DNA of 64,000 bases, taken from NCBI RefSeq assembly GCF_008710275.1, contig NZ_VYQE01000002.1, forward strand, positions 731,522 to 795,521, written 5' to 3'. How positions within the stretch are numbered: the first letter of the stretch is position 1; every line of letters begins with the position of its first letter. This stretch comes from Histidinibacterium aquaticum (GTDB lineage Bacteria; Pseudomonadota; Alphaproteobacteria; Rhodobacterales; Rhodobacteraceae). The translations under genes were made by a program, and so were the position numbers. Of this stretch, positions 1 to 8,848 are shown piece after piece. The notes under the pieces are model-generated. The model searched no databases and was not told where the DNA came from. It saw nothing but the letters and a program-made list of their open reading frames with translations.

Positions 1-1
1 G

Positions 2-778
2 GTGGAAAGCCGCCTGCCCGAGCCGGTCGAGGATCCCGCCCCCCACCTGCCCGCCCTGACCGCCGCGCTCTGCGCCCGGCTCGAGGCGGCGGGCTTCGGC
101 GCCCGCCGGGTCGTTCTGACCGTCTACCGCACCGACGGCGCCGTGAGCCGGGTGGAGGTCGCCATGGCCCGCGCCAGCCGCGAGGCCGCCCATATCCTCC
201 GCCTCTTTGAAGGCAAGCTGGAGGGCATCGACCCGGGCTTCGGCTTCGACCAGATCGCCCTCGGCGCGACCGTGGCGGAAGAACTGCCGCGCGTGCAGGC
301 CCGGCTCGACGGGACCGGCGGCGAGGGCACCGAGATCGCCCGCCTGACCGACCGGCTCGCCGCGCGCCACGGGGGCCGCACCGTGAGCCGCCCCCGCCTG
401 CGCGAGAGCCACAAACCCGAACGGCGCGAGCTCTGGACAGCGGCCCTGGGTCCCGCCGGCCGCCCGGCGCGGCCCGCGGCCCAACCCAGGCCCCTGCGCC
501 TGCTGGAGCCGCCCGAGGAGGTGGCGGTCCTCTACGCCGTGCCCGAGGGACCGCCCGCCCAGTTCGTCTGGCGCCGCCGCACCCACCGGGTGATGCGCTA
601 CGCCGGCCCCGAACGGATCGCCCCCGAATGGTGGCGCGACCGCCCCGAGACCCGCCTGCGCGACTATTACCGGGTGGAGGACCAGGGCGGCCGGCGCATC
701 TGGCTCTACCGGGACGGGGTCCTCACCGACGGCTTCGGCCGCGATCCTAACTGGTTCATCCACGGGGTTCACGGATGA
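2..778 (+). CDS. imuB: DNA polymerase Y family protein ImuB, C-terminal part (5' end cut by window)
   Basis: This is the last 258 residues of an ImuB-type Y-family polymerase homologue; the polymerase core lies outside the window. ImuB is the catalytically inactive hub that, in the family, bridges ImuA, the beta clamp and DnaE2 during SOS mutagenesis. The visible part starts inside the little-finger region. It ends in the typical ImuB tail, where the RDYYRVED motif (about residue 223) is followed by an aromatic-rich WLYRDG segment (the DUF6504-like end). The identification is supported by dnaE2 downstream on the same strand. The usual close imuB-dnaE2 coupling is broken here by about 390 bp of repeat-bearing DNA. 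Confidence 0.85.
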   Translation: MESRLPEPVEDPAPHLPALTAALCARLEAAGFGARRVVLTVYRTDGAVSRVEVAMARASREAAHILRLFEGKLEGIDPGFGFDQIALGATVAEELPRVQARLDGTGGEGTEIARLTDRLAARHGGRTVSRPRLRESHKPERRELWTAALGPAGRPARPAAQPRPLRLLEPPEEVAVLYAVPEGPPAQFVWRRRTHRVMRYAGPERIAPEWWRDRPETRLRDYYRVEDQGGRRIWLYRDGVLTDGFGRDPNWFIHGVHG

Positions 779-850
779 GCAGAGCCCCCGAAAGGAGCGC
801 CTCCGGCGCGCTGGACAAGCCCGGGCCTCTCCTCACGGAGAGTCCCGGGC

Positions 851-928
851 GGCAGGGGGGCGCTGCCCCCCGTCCGCGCGGGACGCGCGGACTCCCCCCG
901 GGATATTTCCCCCCAGAAGAGGGGCGGA
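851..928 (+). repeat. Palindromic intergenic repeat, copy A (Rhodobacterales type)
   Basis: The copy begins with a G-run/C-run hairpin around a cgctgc centre (851-871). A perfect 8-bp stem follows (gtccgcgc 872-879 pairing with gcgcggac 885-892). It ends with a cccgggatattt core and ccagaaga (about 897-920). The same order (gggcgctgcccc, cccgggatatttt, cccagaagaa) appears in reverse complement at 1041-1095. I recall elements of this form as frequent downstream of genes in Rhodobacterales; that is from memory, not a search. Confidence 0.7.
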
Positions 929-1040
929 AACGGTCAGGCACCCCGGCCGCGCGAGGCGAACCGGGGTGCCGTCTCCTGGGGCGGTCATCGGCGTCCCCGC
1001 CTGTACCGCTCATCGAGGGTGCCCCGACAAGGTTAAGAAA

Positions 1041-1095
1041 GTCTTTCTTCTGGGCGAAAATATCCCGGGGTCCGGGGCAGCGCCCCGGCTGCGCG
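1041..1095 (-). repeat. Palindromic intergenic repeat, copy B (inverted)
   Basis: Read on the minus strand, this copy has ggggcgctgcccc, then ccccgggatatttt, then cgcccagaagaaagac. That is the same modular order as copy A at 851-928, without copy A's middle hairpin. The two copies lie head to head about 110 bp apart in the imuB-dnaE2 gap. An extra hairpin (cgccgcaggcg) follows at 1100-1112. Confidence 0.7.
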
Positions 1096-1165
1096 GGAAT
1101 CGCCGCAGGCGATCCCGGGCTGATCCTGCGTGCGCCGCAGGCGCACTCCGCATGGTGAGAGGCCC

Positions 1166-4100
1166 GTGCCCGAGACCGATCATCAGCATCCCAGGCGGCG
1201 GGTGCCCGAGGAGAGCGTTTCCGGCGCCAATCCCAGGGCGCCCTTCGTGGAGCTCGGCCTCGCCTCCTGCTTTTCCTTCCTGCGGGGGGCCTCGGATGCC
1301 GTAGACTTCGCGCTGGAAGCGCGCGAGCTGGGCTACGACGCGCTGGGGATCGCCGATCTCAACACCTTCGCCGGTGTCGTGCGGCTGCATACCGAGGCCA
1401 CCACCGCGCAGATCCGTCCCGTCATCGGCACCCGGCTCGCCCTCGTCACGGGCGAGGTCTTCCTCGCCTATCCCACCGACCGCGAGGCCTACGGCCGGCT
1501 CTCGCGGCTGATCTCCAAGGGTCGTCGCGAGGATCCGCAGGGCGGCTGGCAGGAGAAGGGGCTCTGCGAGATCACCCTCGAGGACCTGGCGCGCGAGAGC
1601 GAGGGCGTCGTGCTCATCGCCGTGCCGCCCGAGGACCTTGGCGCCTTCGCCCGGGCCCTGCCCCGGCTCGCGCGGCGACTGCCCGCCCTGGGTTACCTCG
1701 CCGCGGCCCACCTCTACCGCGGCGACGACCGGGCCCGGATCAACCGGCTCGACGCCCTGGCCGGCCGGCACGGGTTGCGGATCCTCGCGACCAACGACGT
1801 GCTCTACCACGCCCCCGACCGGCGACCGCTGCAGGACATCATGACCTGCATCCGGGAGAAGACTACGGTGGCGGAGGCCGGCTTCCTCCTGGAGAAGAAC
1901 GCCGAGCGGCATCTCAAGTCGCCGCAGGAGATGGTGCGGCTCTTCGACGAGTGGCCCCATGCCATCCAGGCCGCCCGCGCCGTGGCCGATGCCTGCCGCT
2001 TCTCGCTCACCGAGCTCGCCTACGAGTATCCGCGCGAGGTCATCCCGCTCGAGATGACGCCCCAGGCCCGGCTGGAAGAGCTCACCTGGGAGGGTGCCGC
2101 GCGGCGCTATCCCGACGGCGTGCCGGAAGAGACGCGGGCGGTGCTGGAGAAGGAGCTCGCGATGATCGGGCGGCTCGACATCGCCCGCTACTTCCTGACC
2201 ATCCACGACATCATCCGCTTCGCCCGCGACGAATGCGACCCGCCCATCCTCTGCCAGGGGCGCGGTTCGGCCGCCAATTCCGCGGTCTGCTACGTGCTGG
2301 GCATCACCGCCGTGGACCCTGCGCGGCACCAGCTGCTCTTCGAGCGCTTCATCTCGGAAGAGCGCAAGGAGCCGCCCGACATCGACGTCGACTTCGAACA
2401 CGAACGGCGCGAGGAGGTGATCCAGCACATCTACCAGAAGTACGGCCGTCACCGGGCCGGGCTCTGCGCCACGGTGATCCACTACCGGCCCCGCAGCGCG
2501 GTGCGCGAGGTGGGCAAGGTCATGGGCCTCTCGGAGGACGTGACCGGGGCGCTCGCCCGCACCGTCTGGGGCGCCTGGGGCAAGGAGGTCGGCGCCGAGC
2601 ATGTGGCCGAGGCGGGGCTCGATCTTTCCGATCCGGTGCTGCGCAAGACGATCATCCTCGCCCGCCAGCTCGTGGGCATGCCGCGGCATCTCAGCCAGCA
2701 CGTGGGGGGCTTCATCCTGACCGAGCGGCCGTTGACCGAGACCGTGCCCATCGGCAACGGCGCCATGCCCGACCGCTCCTTCATCGAGTGGGACAAGGAC
2801 GACATCGACGCGCTCGGCATCCTAAAGGTCGACATCCTCGCGCTGGGGATGCTCACCTGCATCCGCAAGGGCTTCGACCTGATCGCGGCGCACTACGGCC
2901 AGCGCTGGACCCTGGCCAGCGTTCCGCAGGAGGACCCCCGGGTCTACGACATGCTCTGCAAGGGTGACTCCGTGGGCGTCTTCCAGGTCGAGAGCCGGGC
3001 CCAGATGAACATGCTGCCCCGCCTGCGGCCGCGGCAGTTCTACGATCTGGTCATCGAGGTCGCCATCGTCCGGCCCGGGCCGATCCAGGGGGACATGGTG
3101 CATCCCTACCTGCGCCGGCGCTCGGGAGAGGAGCGGGTGGAGTATCCTTCGCCTGCGCCGCCGCACGATCCGCAGGAGCTCAAGTCGATCCTCGGCCGGA
3201 CCCTCGGCGTGCCGATCTTCCAGGAGCAGGCGATGAAGATCGCCATCGAGGCGGCGGAGTTTTCCCCGGCCGAGGCCAACGAGCTGCGCAAGGCCATGGC
3301 GACCTTCCGCTCGAAGGGCACCATCGGCCAGCTGGAGGACAAGATGGTCGGCCGCATGGTGCGCCGCGGCTACGAGGAGGACTTCGCCCGCCGCTGCTTC
3401 GACCAGATCAAGGGCTTCGGCGAATACGGCTTCCCCGAGAGCCACGCGGCGAGCTTCGCGCTGCTGGTCTACGTCTCGGCCTGGATGAAGTGCCACTACC
3501 CGGACGTCTTCTGCGCGGCGCTGCTGAACTCACAGCCAATGGGCTTCTACGCGCCGGCGCAGATCGTCCGGGACGCGCGGGAGCACGGGGTGACGGTGCG
3601 GCCGCCGGACGTGAATTTCTCGGACTGGGACTGCGGGCTGGAGCCCATGGCGATGGGCTACGGGGCCCTTCGCAAGACTATGCGGAGCGAAGCGCCCTCC
3701 GACGTCCGAAAGGCGCTTCCCTCCTCCGGCGCTCCGGCCGTGCCGCCTGCGGCAGGGGCCGTGCCCGACCGCCCCCCGCGGTCGGGCACGGCCCCCGGTC
3801 TTGAAGAGGCGTCCGGCGACACCACCCGGCTCCCGATGGAGCCGGAGGACGCCGGCACGCCTCCCTTTGCCGTCCGCCTCGGCCTGCGCCAGATCGGCGG
3901 GATGCGTGCGGAGATGGCCCGGCGTCTCTCCGAGGCGCGGGACGCCCCCTACCGCGACCTCAAGTCTTTGCAGGAGCGCGCGGGTCTGACCGCGCCGGTC
4001 ATCCGACGGCTGGCCGAGGCCGACGCCATGCGCTCGATGTTCCTCGACCGCCGCCAGGCGCTCTGGGAGGCCAGGGGCCTGCGCGACGCCCCCGACCTGC

Positions 4101-4687
4101 CGCTCTTCCGGCAGACCCGGGACGAGGGCGAGGAGCGGCAGGTGCCCCTGCCCGCCATGCCGGTCTGCGAGCAGGTGGTCGCCGACTACCAGACGCTGCG
4201 GCTCAGCCTGAAGGCCCATCCCATGGCCTTCCTGCGCAAGTCGCTCCACCGCCAGGGCTACCTGCACATGCGCGGGCTGGAGGACAGCCGTCCCTGGCAG
4301 CGGGTCAAGCTCGCCGGGCTGGTGCTGATCCGCCAGCGGCCGGGCAGCGCCAAGGGCGTCTGCTTCGTCACGCTGGAGGACGAGACCGGCGTCGCCAACC
4401 TGGTGATCTGGCCCAAGGTGCTGGAGCAGTACCGCAAGGTGGTCATGCAGTCGCGCCTGCTGGTGGTGCATGGATACGTCCAGCGCGACGTGGAGATCGT
4501 GCACGTCGTGGCCGAACGGCTGGAAGACCGGTCCGACGCCCTCCTCCGGCTCGCGCCCGAGGGTCTCTCTCCCGCCCTGTCCCGCGCCGACGAGGTGAAC
4601 CGCCCGGTGGAGGGCCGGGTTCGCGGGCCGTCCCACAGCCACCCCAGGGACGTGCGGATCATCCCCAAGAGCCGCGACTTCCACTGA
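1166..4687 (+). CDS. dnaE2: Error-prone DNA polymerase DnaE2 (ImuC)
   Basis: This is a C-family polymerase that performs translesion synthesis with ImuA/ImuB. The protein is 1173 residues from GTG 1166, which has GAGAGG just upstream; an in-frame GTG at 1130 is the alternative start. An N-terminal PHP domain starts with CFSFLRGAS. The catalytic aspartates lie in PDIDVDF (residues 404-410). The finger/thumb follows and an OB-fold near the C-terminus covers about 4290-4520. Unlike typical family members, it carries a low-complexity Pro/Ala/Ser-rich insertion of about 60 residues (nucleotides 3664-3855) just before the conserved LGLRQIGGM segment. That insertion is encoded by strong inverted repeats but keeps the frame open. 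Confidence 0.95.
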   Translation: MPETDHQHPRRRVPEESVSGANPRAPFVELGLASCFSFLRGASDAVDFALEARELGYDALGIADLNTFAGVVRLHTEATTAQIRPVIGTRLALVTGEVFLAYPTDREAYGRLSRLISKGRREDPQGGWQEKGLCEITLEDLARESEGVVLIAVPPEDLGAFARALPRLARRLPALGYLAAAHLYRGDDRARINRLDALAGRHGLRILATNDVLYHAPDRRPLQDIMTCIREKTTVAEAGFLLEKNAERHLKSPQEMVRLFDEWPHAIQAARAVADACRFSLTELAYEYPREVIPLEMTPQARLEELTWEGAARRYPDGVPEETRAVLEKELAMIGRLDIARYFLTIHDIIRFARDECDPPILCQGRGSAANSAVCYVLGITAVDPARHQLLFERFISEERKEPPDIDVDFEHERREEVIQHIYQKYGRHRAGLCATVIHYRPRSAVREVGKVMGLSEDVTGALARTVWGAWGKEVGAEHVAEAGLDLSDPVLRKTIILARQLVGMPRHLSQHVGGFILTERPLTETVPIGNGAMPDRSFIEWDKDDIDALGILKVDILALGMLTCIRKGFDLIAAHYGQRWTLASVPQEDPRVYDMLCKGDSVGVFQVESRAQMNMLPRLRPRQFYDLVIEVAIVRPGPIQGDMVHPYLRRRSGEERVEYPSPAPPHDPQELKSILGRTLGVPIFQEQAMKIAIEAAEFSPAEANELRKAMATFRSKGTIGQLEDKMVGRMVRRGYEEDFARRCFDQIKGFGEYGFPESHAASFALLVYVSAWMKCHYPDVFCAALLNSQPMGFYAPAQIVRDAREHGVTVRPPDVNFSDWDCGLEPMAMGYGALRKTMRSEAPSDVRKALPSSGAPAVPPAAGAVPDRPPRSGTAPGLEEASGDTTRLPMEPEDAGTPPFAVRLGLRQIGGMRAEMARRLSEARDAPYRDLKSLQERAGLTAPVIRRLAEADAMRSMFLDRRQALWEARGLRDAPDLPLFRQTRDEGEERQVPLPAMPVCEQVVADYQTLRLSLKAHPMAFLRKSLHRQGYLHMRGLEDSRPWQRVKLAGLVLIRQRPGSAKGVCFVTLEDETGVANLVIWPKVLEQYRKVVMQSRLLVVHGYVQRDVEIVHVVAERLEDRSDALLRLAPEGLSPALSRADEVNRPVEGRVRGPSHSHPRDVRIIPKSRDFH
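3689..3795 (+). repeat. Inverted repeats inside the dnaE2 coding sequence
   Basis: Two palindromes lie within the in-frame insertion of dnaE2. The stronger has perfect 18-bp arms, 3755-3772 and 3778-3795 (right arm gcggtcgggcacggcccc), around a five-C loop. The weaker pairs gaagcgcc (3689-3696) with ggcgcttc (3712-3719). The encoded residues are low complexity and lie where other DnaE2 proteins are continuous. This suggests that a mobile or palindromic repeat inserted without disrupting the frame. Confidence 0.75.
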
Positions 4688-4960
4688 CGGGCAGCCGCCA
4701 AGTGCGTCACGGCTCTTGATCTAAAGTGGACTTGAGAAACTACACCCGATTCCCGACGCACCAATGGAGATCGGAGCAATGTTGGGAACCTCATCGGGGA
4801 CCGCCCCCGGAACAGCGAACGCCCTGCGCCGCGACGGCTTCGGCTGGAGCCAGGACGGCGAGATACTGGTCCCGCTGCCCGCCGAGAGGTCGCCCTCCCT
4901 CGCCCGCCGAAAGTGGCGAGCGTTGAAGCGGCTAGTCGGAACGAACCCGACGGACGAGGC
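4688..4960. other. Intergenic region after dnaE2, at most a weak hypothetical ORF
   Basis: No gene is recognised here. A plus-strand frame opens at ATG 4779 behind a GGAG and runs to 5048, encoding 89 residues. Its last third is antisense to the 3' end of the oxidoreductase gene, and its product resembles nothing I know. It could be a real small protein or a degenerate remnant; I do not call it a gene. Confidence 0.35.
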
Positions 4961-5917
4961 CTACATCCGCACCACGACCTTCCCGGTCGCCGACCGGCTG
5001 CGCAGGAGGTCCAGCGCCTCTCCCGCCCGGTCGAGCGGGAGCACATGACTGACGTGCGGACGGAGCCGGCCCTCCGCGTACCACGCGAAACAGGTCTCCA
5101 GGCTCTCCCGGAGGACATCGGGCGCGAAGTCGAGATAGCCGCCCCAGTAGACCCCCGCGACCGAGACGTTCTTGACCAGCAGGTGGTTCGCCCGGATCTC
5201 CGGCACCGTCCCGCTCGCGAAACCGATCAGCAGGATCCGGGCTTCTGGTCGGCAGGCCGAGAGCGCGGCGCGGAAGAGCTCACCGCCCACGGCGTCATAG
5301 ACCACGTCCACGCCCTCGGCCTTCAGCCGGGATTTGATCTCGGGATCCTCGCTATCGAAGACCTCGGCCGCACCAGCAGCCCGCGCGACCTCCGCCTTGT
5401 CCGGACCGCGCGCCACCGCCAGCACCCGGGCGCCGAGCGCCGCGCCGATCTCCACCGCCGTCAGACCGACGCCCCCGGCCGCGCCGAGAACCAGCAGCGT
5501 CTCGCCCGCCGCGAGACGGCCCCGCCGGGTAAGCGCGAGGTGCGAGGTGCCGTAGGCGATCTGGAAGCCCGCCGCGACCTCGGACGGCATGTCGTCAGGC
5601 ACGGCCACGCAGCGGTCGGCCGGGAAAATCCCCGCCTCCGCCAGCCCGCCCTGCCCGGCATAGACCGCGACGCGTGTCCCGAGCCCCGGCACTTCGACGC
5701 CCGCGCCGAGCGCCTCCACCCGGCCGCAGAGCTCGAGGCCCAGGGTAAAGGGCACCTCGGGCGTGGCCTGATAGGTCCCGCGGGCGAGCAGGAGGTCCGC
5801 GTGATTGAGACCGCAGGCCTCTATGCGAAGACGAACCTCCCCGTGTTCGGGCTCGCCCGGCTCGACCTCGGCGAGCACCGGCGCCCCGTCATGGCTCAGA
5901 ACGCGGAGCGCCTTCAT
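4961..5917 (-). CDS. NADPH:quinone oxidoreductase family protein (MDR, zinc-independent)
   Basis: This is a 318-residue medium-chain reductase of the Qor-like branch. An N-terminal GroES-like domain (roughly 1-120, with CGLNHADLL near 35-43) is followed by a Rossmann domain with the dinucleotide loop GAAGGVG (145-151). The structural and catalytic zinc cysteines of alcohol dehydrogenases are absent, which fits quinone or enone reduction with NADPH. The C-terminus ends in the usual SATGKVVV-type strand, so the gene is complete. It is transcribed alone, towards dnaE2. The natural substrate cannot be told from sequence. Confidence 0.85.
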   Translation of the reverse strand: MKALRVLSHDGAPVLAEVEPGEPEHGEVRLRIEACGLNHADLLLARGTYQATPEVPFTLGLELCGRVEALGAGVEVPGLGTRVAVYAGQGGLAEAGIFPADRCVAVPDDMPSEVAAGFQIAYGTSHLALTRRGRLAAGETLLVLGAAGGVGLTAVEIGAALGARVLAVARGPDKAEVARAAGAAEVFDSEDPEIKSRLKAEGVDVVYDAVGGELFRAALSACRPEARILLIGFASGTVPEIRANHLLVKNVSVAGVYWGGYLDFAPDVLRESLETCFAWYAEGRLRPHVSHVLPLDRAGEALDLLRSRSATGKVVVRM

Positions 5918-6169
5918 CTCTGGGTTGGGTCGACGATTGACGCCCTCGGGCAGGAAAATACCGGCTCAGTTAACATTTGACGTAGGGTCTTCGGCACCTT
6001 GGCCATTTCGCCTGTCCTTTAGGTTAGGTGGCCCCGCACAACCGTTGCGTGTCTCGCCCCTCATACTGTTGGGTGTGCGATGAAACGAGGGATTAGAAAG
6101 CAATCTTCCGAATGCCGCCCCGATGGAACGGTCCGTGGAAGATTTGGTCAAGAGTCTTAGGAGCCACGC

Positions 6170-6535
6170 ATGAAACACCCGGTTGACGAATATGTCGGCA
6201 AGCGCATTCGCCATCGGCGCTGGATGACGGGAACCACCCAGCAGCAACTGGCCGACAAAGTCGGGATCAAGTTTCAGCAGATCCAGAAGTACGAAACCGG
6301 CATGAACCGCGTCAGCGCCTCCCGGCTCTGGGACATCGCGCACGCCATGGGCGTCTCGGTCTCCTTTTTCTTCGAGGGGCTGGACGGCGAGGTCGCTCCG
6401 AAGGAAGCCTCCACGCCCGGCGATCTGCTCAGCGACCGCGAGGCGCTTGAACTGCTCCGCTCCTACTACGCCATTCCCGAGAACCAGCGCCGCCAGCTCT
6501 TCGAACTGGCCCGGGTTCTTTCCGAGGCCGCCTGA
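6170..6535 (+). CDS. XRE-family helix-turn-helix regulator
   Basis: This 121-residue DNA-binding protein has a Cro/CI-type helix-turn-helix over about residues 8-65, including QQQLADKVGIKFQQIQKYE and the NRVSASRLW turn. A short C-terminal region rich in Glu and Leu follows, of the kind seen in small conserved XRE regulators of Rhodobacterales. AGGAG lies just upstream of ATG 6170. The next gene (phosphatase, GTG 6617) follows on the same strand after about 80 bp. The regulated genes are unknown; about 250 bp upstream carry no gene and could hold its promoter. Confidence 0.85.
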   Translation: MKHPVDEYVGKRIRHRRWMTGTTQQQLADKVGIKFQQIQKYETGMNRVSASRLWDIAHAMGVSVSFFFEGLDGEVAPKEASTPGDLLSDREALELLRSYYAIPENQRRQLFELARVLSEAA

Positions 6536-6616
6536 TCCGGGTTGACCGCTCCGCCCCGCGCGGGCTACCGGCGGCCTGAAGGGCCCCGGTCGCCCTTCCA
6601 GCAGGACGGAGCGGCG

Positions 6617-7438
6617 GTGCCAGGTCGACATTCACTCAGCGAAGACGACAGCGCCGCGGTCATTGCCGCGGCGCGCGCATGTGCGGAGGCCGCCAGGCCC
6701 CAGACGCTGCGCCATTTCCGCCGCACCGCCCTGACCACCGAGAACAAGGACGGCCAGGGGTTCGACCCGGTCACCGAGGCAGACCGCGCCGCCGAACTGG
6801 CGATGCGCGACGTGCTGGCGCGACTGCGGCCCGACGACGCCATCCTCGGCGAGGAATACGGCCGCAGCAGCGGGTCCAGCGGACTGACCTGGGTGCTCGA
6901 CCCCATCGACGGCACGCGTGGCTTCATCAGCGGGACGCCCACCTGGGGGGTCCTTATTGCCGCCTCCGACGCCCACGGCCCGCTTTTCGGCATCATTGAC
7001 CAGCCCTTCATCGGCGAGCGGTTCGAGGGCGGGCTCGGTCTCGCACGGTCCGAGGGCCCCGGGGGCGAGATCCCGCTCGGAACGCGCCCGACACGGACGC
7101 TCGCAGAGGCCACGCTCTTTACCACTTTCCCTGAGGTGGGCAGCGAGGCGGAAGCCCGCGCCTTCATGGCCGTCGCGAACCGCGCCCGCCTCACCCGCTA
7201 CGGTATGGACTGCTACGCCTACGCCCTGCTCGCGCTCGGGCAGGTCGACCTCGTGATCGAGGCCGGACTGCAGCCCTACGACATCCACGCGCCGATCGCC
7301 GTGGTCGAGGCGGCGGGCGGACTGGTGACGGACTGGACCGGCGGCCCGGCAGTGGACGGCGGTCGGGTTATCGCCGCCGCGAACCCGACGCTCCACGCCG
7401 AGGCGCTGGCCGTCCTCGGAGAGGCGCTTGGCGACTGA
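6617..7438 (+). CDS. hisN: Inositol monophosphatase family protein, probable histidinol-phosphatase
   Basis: This is a magnesium-dependent phosphatase of 273 residues. It shows GEE (78-80) and DPIDGTRGF (95-103), the metal and substrate motifs of the IMPase fold. The wording DPIDGTRGFISG with TPTWG after it is typical of the HisN branch, which dephosphorylates histidinol phosphate in histidine synthesis. An inositol or sugar phosphatase role is possible. GTG 6617 is preferred because GGAG lies about 8 bases upstream. The frame stays open back to TTG 6542, without a comparable site. Its stop overlaps the start of the next gene. Confidence 0.8.
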   Translation: MPGRHSLSEDDSAAVIAAARACAEAARPQTLRHFRRTALTTENKDGQGFDPVTEADRAAELAMRDVLARLRPDDAILGEEYGRSSGSSGLTWVLDPIDGTRGFISGTPTWGVLIAASDAHGPLFGIIDQPFIGERFEGGLGLARSEGPGGEIPLGTRPTRTLAEATLFTTFPEVGSEAEARAFMAVANRARLTRYGMDCYAYALLALGQVDLVIEAGLQPYDIHAPIAVVEAAGGLVTDWTGGPAVDGGRVIAAANPTLHAEALAVLGEALGD

Positions 7439-8774
7439 GCGACTGATCCGCGGCGGCTACGTCCTCACCATGGACGGGCCGGAGGGCGCGGAGCCCGAAG
7501 GCGTCATGGACATCCGCATCCGGGACGGGGAGATCGTCGAGCTTGGCGAGGCGCTCGAGCCCGGCGCGGCCCGGGTCGAGGATGCCACCGGCTGTGTCGT
7601 CACGCCGGGCCTCGTCAATACGCACCATCACCTCTTCCAGTCGCTGACCCGGGCCGTGCCCGGCGCGCAGGACGCGACGCTCTTCGAGTGGCTGCAGACG
7701 CTCTACCCGATCTGGGCGCGCTTCGGGCCGGAGGAGATTTTCACCTCGACCCAGCTCGGTCTTTGCGAACTCGCGCTCTCGGGCTGCAGCATGACCTCGG
7801 ACCACCTCTACCTCTATCCCAATGGCGCGCGGCTCGACGACAGCATCGCCGCCGCGGTGGAGGTCGGGCTGCGCTTCCATCCGACGCGGGGCGCCATGTC
7901 CATCGGCGAGAGCGCGGGCGGGCTGCCTCCGGACAGCCTTGTGGAGGATGAGCGCGCGATCCTGGAGGACTGCATCCGCGTGGTCGACGCCTTTCACGAC
8001 GCCTCGCCCGCCTCGATGCTGAGGGTGGGTATCGCCCCCTGCTCGCCCTTCTCGGTCAGCCGCGAACTGATGCGCGACGCGGCGCTGCTTGCACGCGACA
8101 AGGGCGTCATGTTGCACACGCACCTCGCGGAGAACGACGAGGACGTCGCCTATTCGCTGGAGACCTTCGGTTGCCGCCCCGGCGACTACGCCCGCGACCT
8201 GGGCTGGGTGGGCCCCGACGTCTGGCACGCGCATTGCGTGAAGCTGGACGAGACCGAGATCGACCTCTTTGCGGCGACGCGGACTGGCGTCGCCCACTGC
8301 CCCTGCTCGAATTGCCGCCTGGGCTCGGGCATCGCTCCGGTGCGGGCCATGCTGGACGCCGGCGTGCGCGTCGGGCTGGGCGTGGACGGCTCGGCCTCCA
8401 GCGACCAGGCCGACATGTTGGCCGAGGCGCGCATGGCGATGCTTCTGCAGCGGGTGAGTCGCGGCGCGGAGGCGATGTCATCGCGTGAAATTGTCCGCCT
8501 TGCGACCCGCATCGGCGCGGATGTGCTCGGGCGCGGAGGCGAATGCGGCCGGATTTCGCCGGGCTATCGCGCCGACATTGCGGTCTGGGACGTGGGCGGG
8601 CACGAGAGTGCCGGCAGCTGGGACCCGGCTGCCCTCGTTCTGGCCGGTCCCCGCCGTGTTCGCGACCTCTTTGTGGAGGGCCGCGCCGTCGTTTCCGAAT
8701 TCGAGATGGTTACCGTTCAACTCGCTCAAATCGTTTCCAATTCGAGAAAACTTGTCCGAACGCTTGCCTCCTGA
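7428..8774 (+). CDS. Amidohydrolase, 8-oxoguanine deaminase-like
   Basis: This is a 448-residue metal-dependent deaminase of the amidohydrolase superfamily. The metal-binding HxH lies in VNTHHHLFQS (residues 64-73). Further ligands are in LHTHLAEN and HCVKLDE, and the late catalytic Asp is in GLGVDGSASSD. This pattern, including FEWLQTLYPIW after the first motif, is that of 8-oxoguanine deaminase, which turns 8-oxoguanine into urate; a cytosine or hydroxyatrazine-type substrate is less likely. The start TTG 7428 overlaps the end of the phosphatase gene, suggesting translational coupling. Confidence 0.8.
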   Translation: MATERLIRGGYVLTMDGPEGAEPEGVMDIRIRDGEIVELGEALEPGAARVEDATGCVVTPGLVNTHHHLFQSLTRAVPGAQDATLFEWLQTLYPIWARFGPEEIFTSTQLGLCELALSGCSMTSDHLYLYPNGARLDDSIAAAVEVGLRFHPTRGAMSIGESAGGLPPDSLVEDERAILEDCIRVVDAFHDASPASMLRVGIAPCSPFSVSRELMRDAALLARDKGVMLHTHLAENDEDVAYSLETFGCRPGDYARDLGWVGPDVWHAHCVKLDETEIDLFAATRTGVAHCPCSNCRLGSGIAPVRAMLDAGVRVGLGVDGSASSDQADMLAEARMAMLLQRVSRGAEAMSSREIVRLATRIGADVLGRGGECGRISPGYRADIAVWDVGGHESAGSWDPAALVLAGPRRVRDLFVEGRAVVSEFEMVTVQLAQIVSNSRKLVRTLAS

Positions 8775-8848
8775 TTGGCCGAGGTCGGTCATCTTCTACT
8801 CATAAAGTCTCGGTCAAATCGGATCAGGAAAACACCTGGGAATACGTA

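Larger units (their letters stand above)
779..1165. other. Intergenic gap between imuB and dnaE2, no gene, repeat-rich
   Basis: I see no convincing gene in this stretch. It holds two GC-rich palindromic repeat copies in opposite orientation (851-928 and 1041-1095, listed separately). Between them is about 110 bp of unremarkable sequence. Open frames that cross it have no ribosome binding site and a composition set by the repeats. Both repeats form hairpins, so the gap may act as a transcription or mRNA-stability boundary between imuB and dnaE2. Confidence 0.6.

Noticed and set aside
1010-2701. A 563-codon minus-strand open frame opposite dnaE2
   Set aside because: dnaE2 has full family motifs on the plus strand. 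The antisense product is low in structure and resembles no family.
3664-3855. A frameshift or pseudogene in dnaE2
   Set aside because: The frame stays open through the insertion, and the conserved C-terminal parts follow in frame.
4779-5048. A possible 89-residue protein with a GGAG upstream
   Set aside because: It overlaps the oxidoreductase gene end to end on the other strand for its last third, and no similarity is recognised. Kept only as a note in the intergenic entry.
4913-5980. A 355-codon plus-strand frame opposite the quinone oxidoreductase gene
   Set aside because: The minus-strand protein has a complete MDR fold; the plus-strand one is an antisense shadow.
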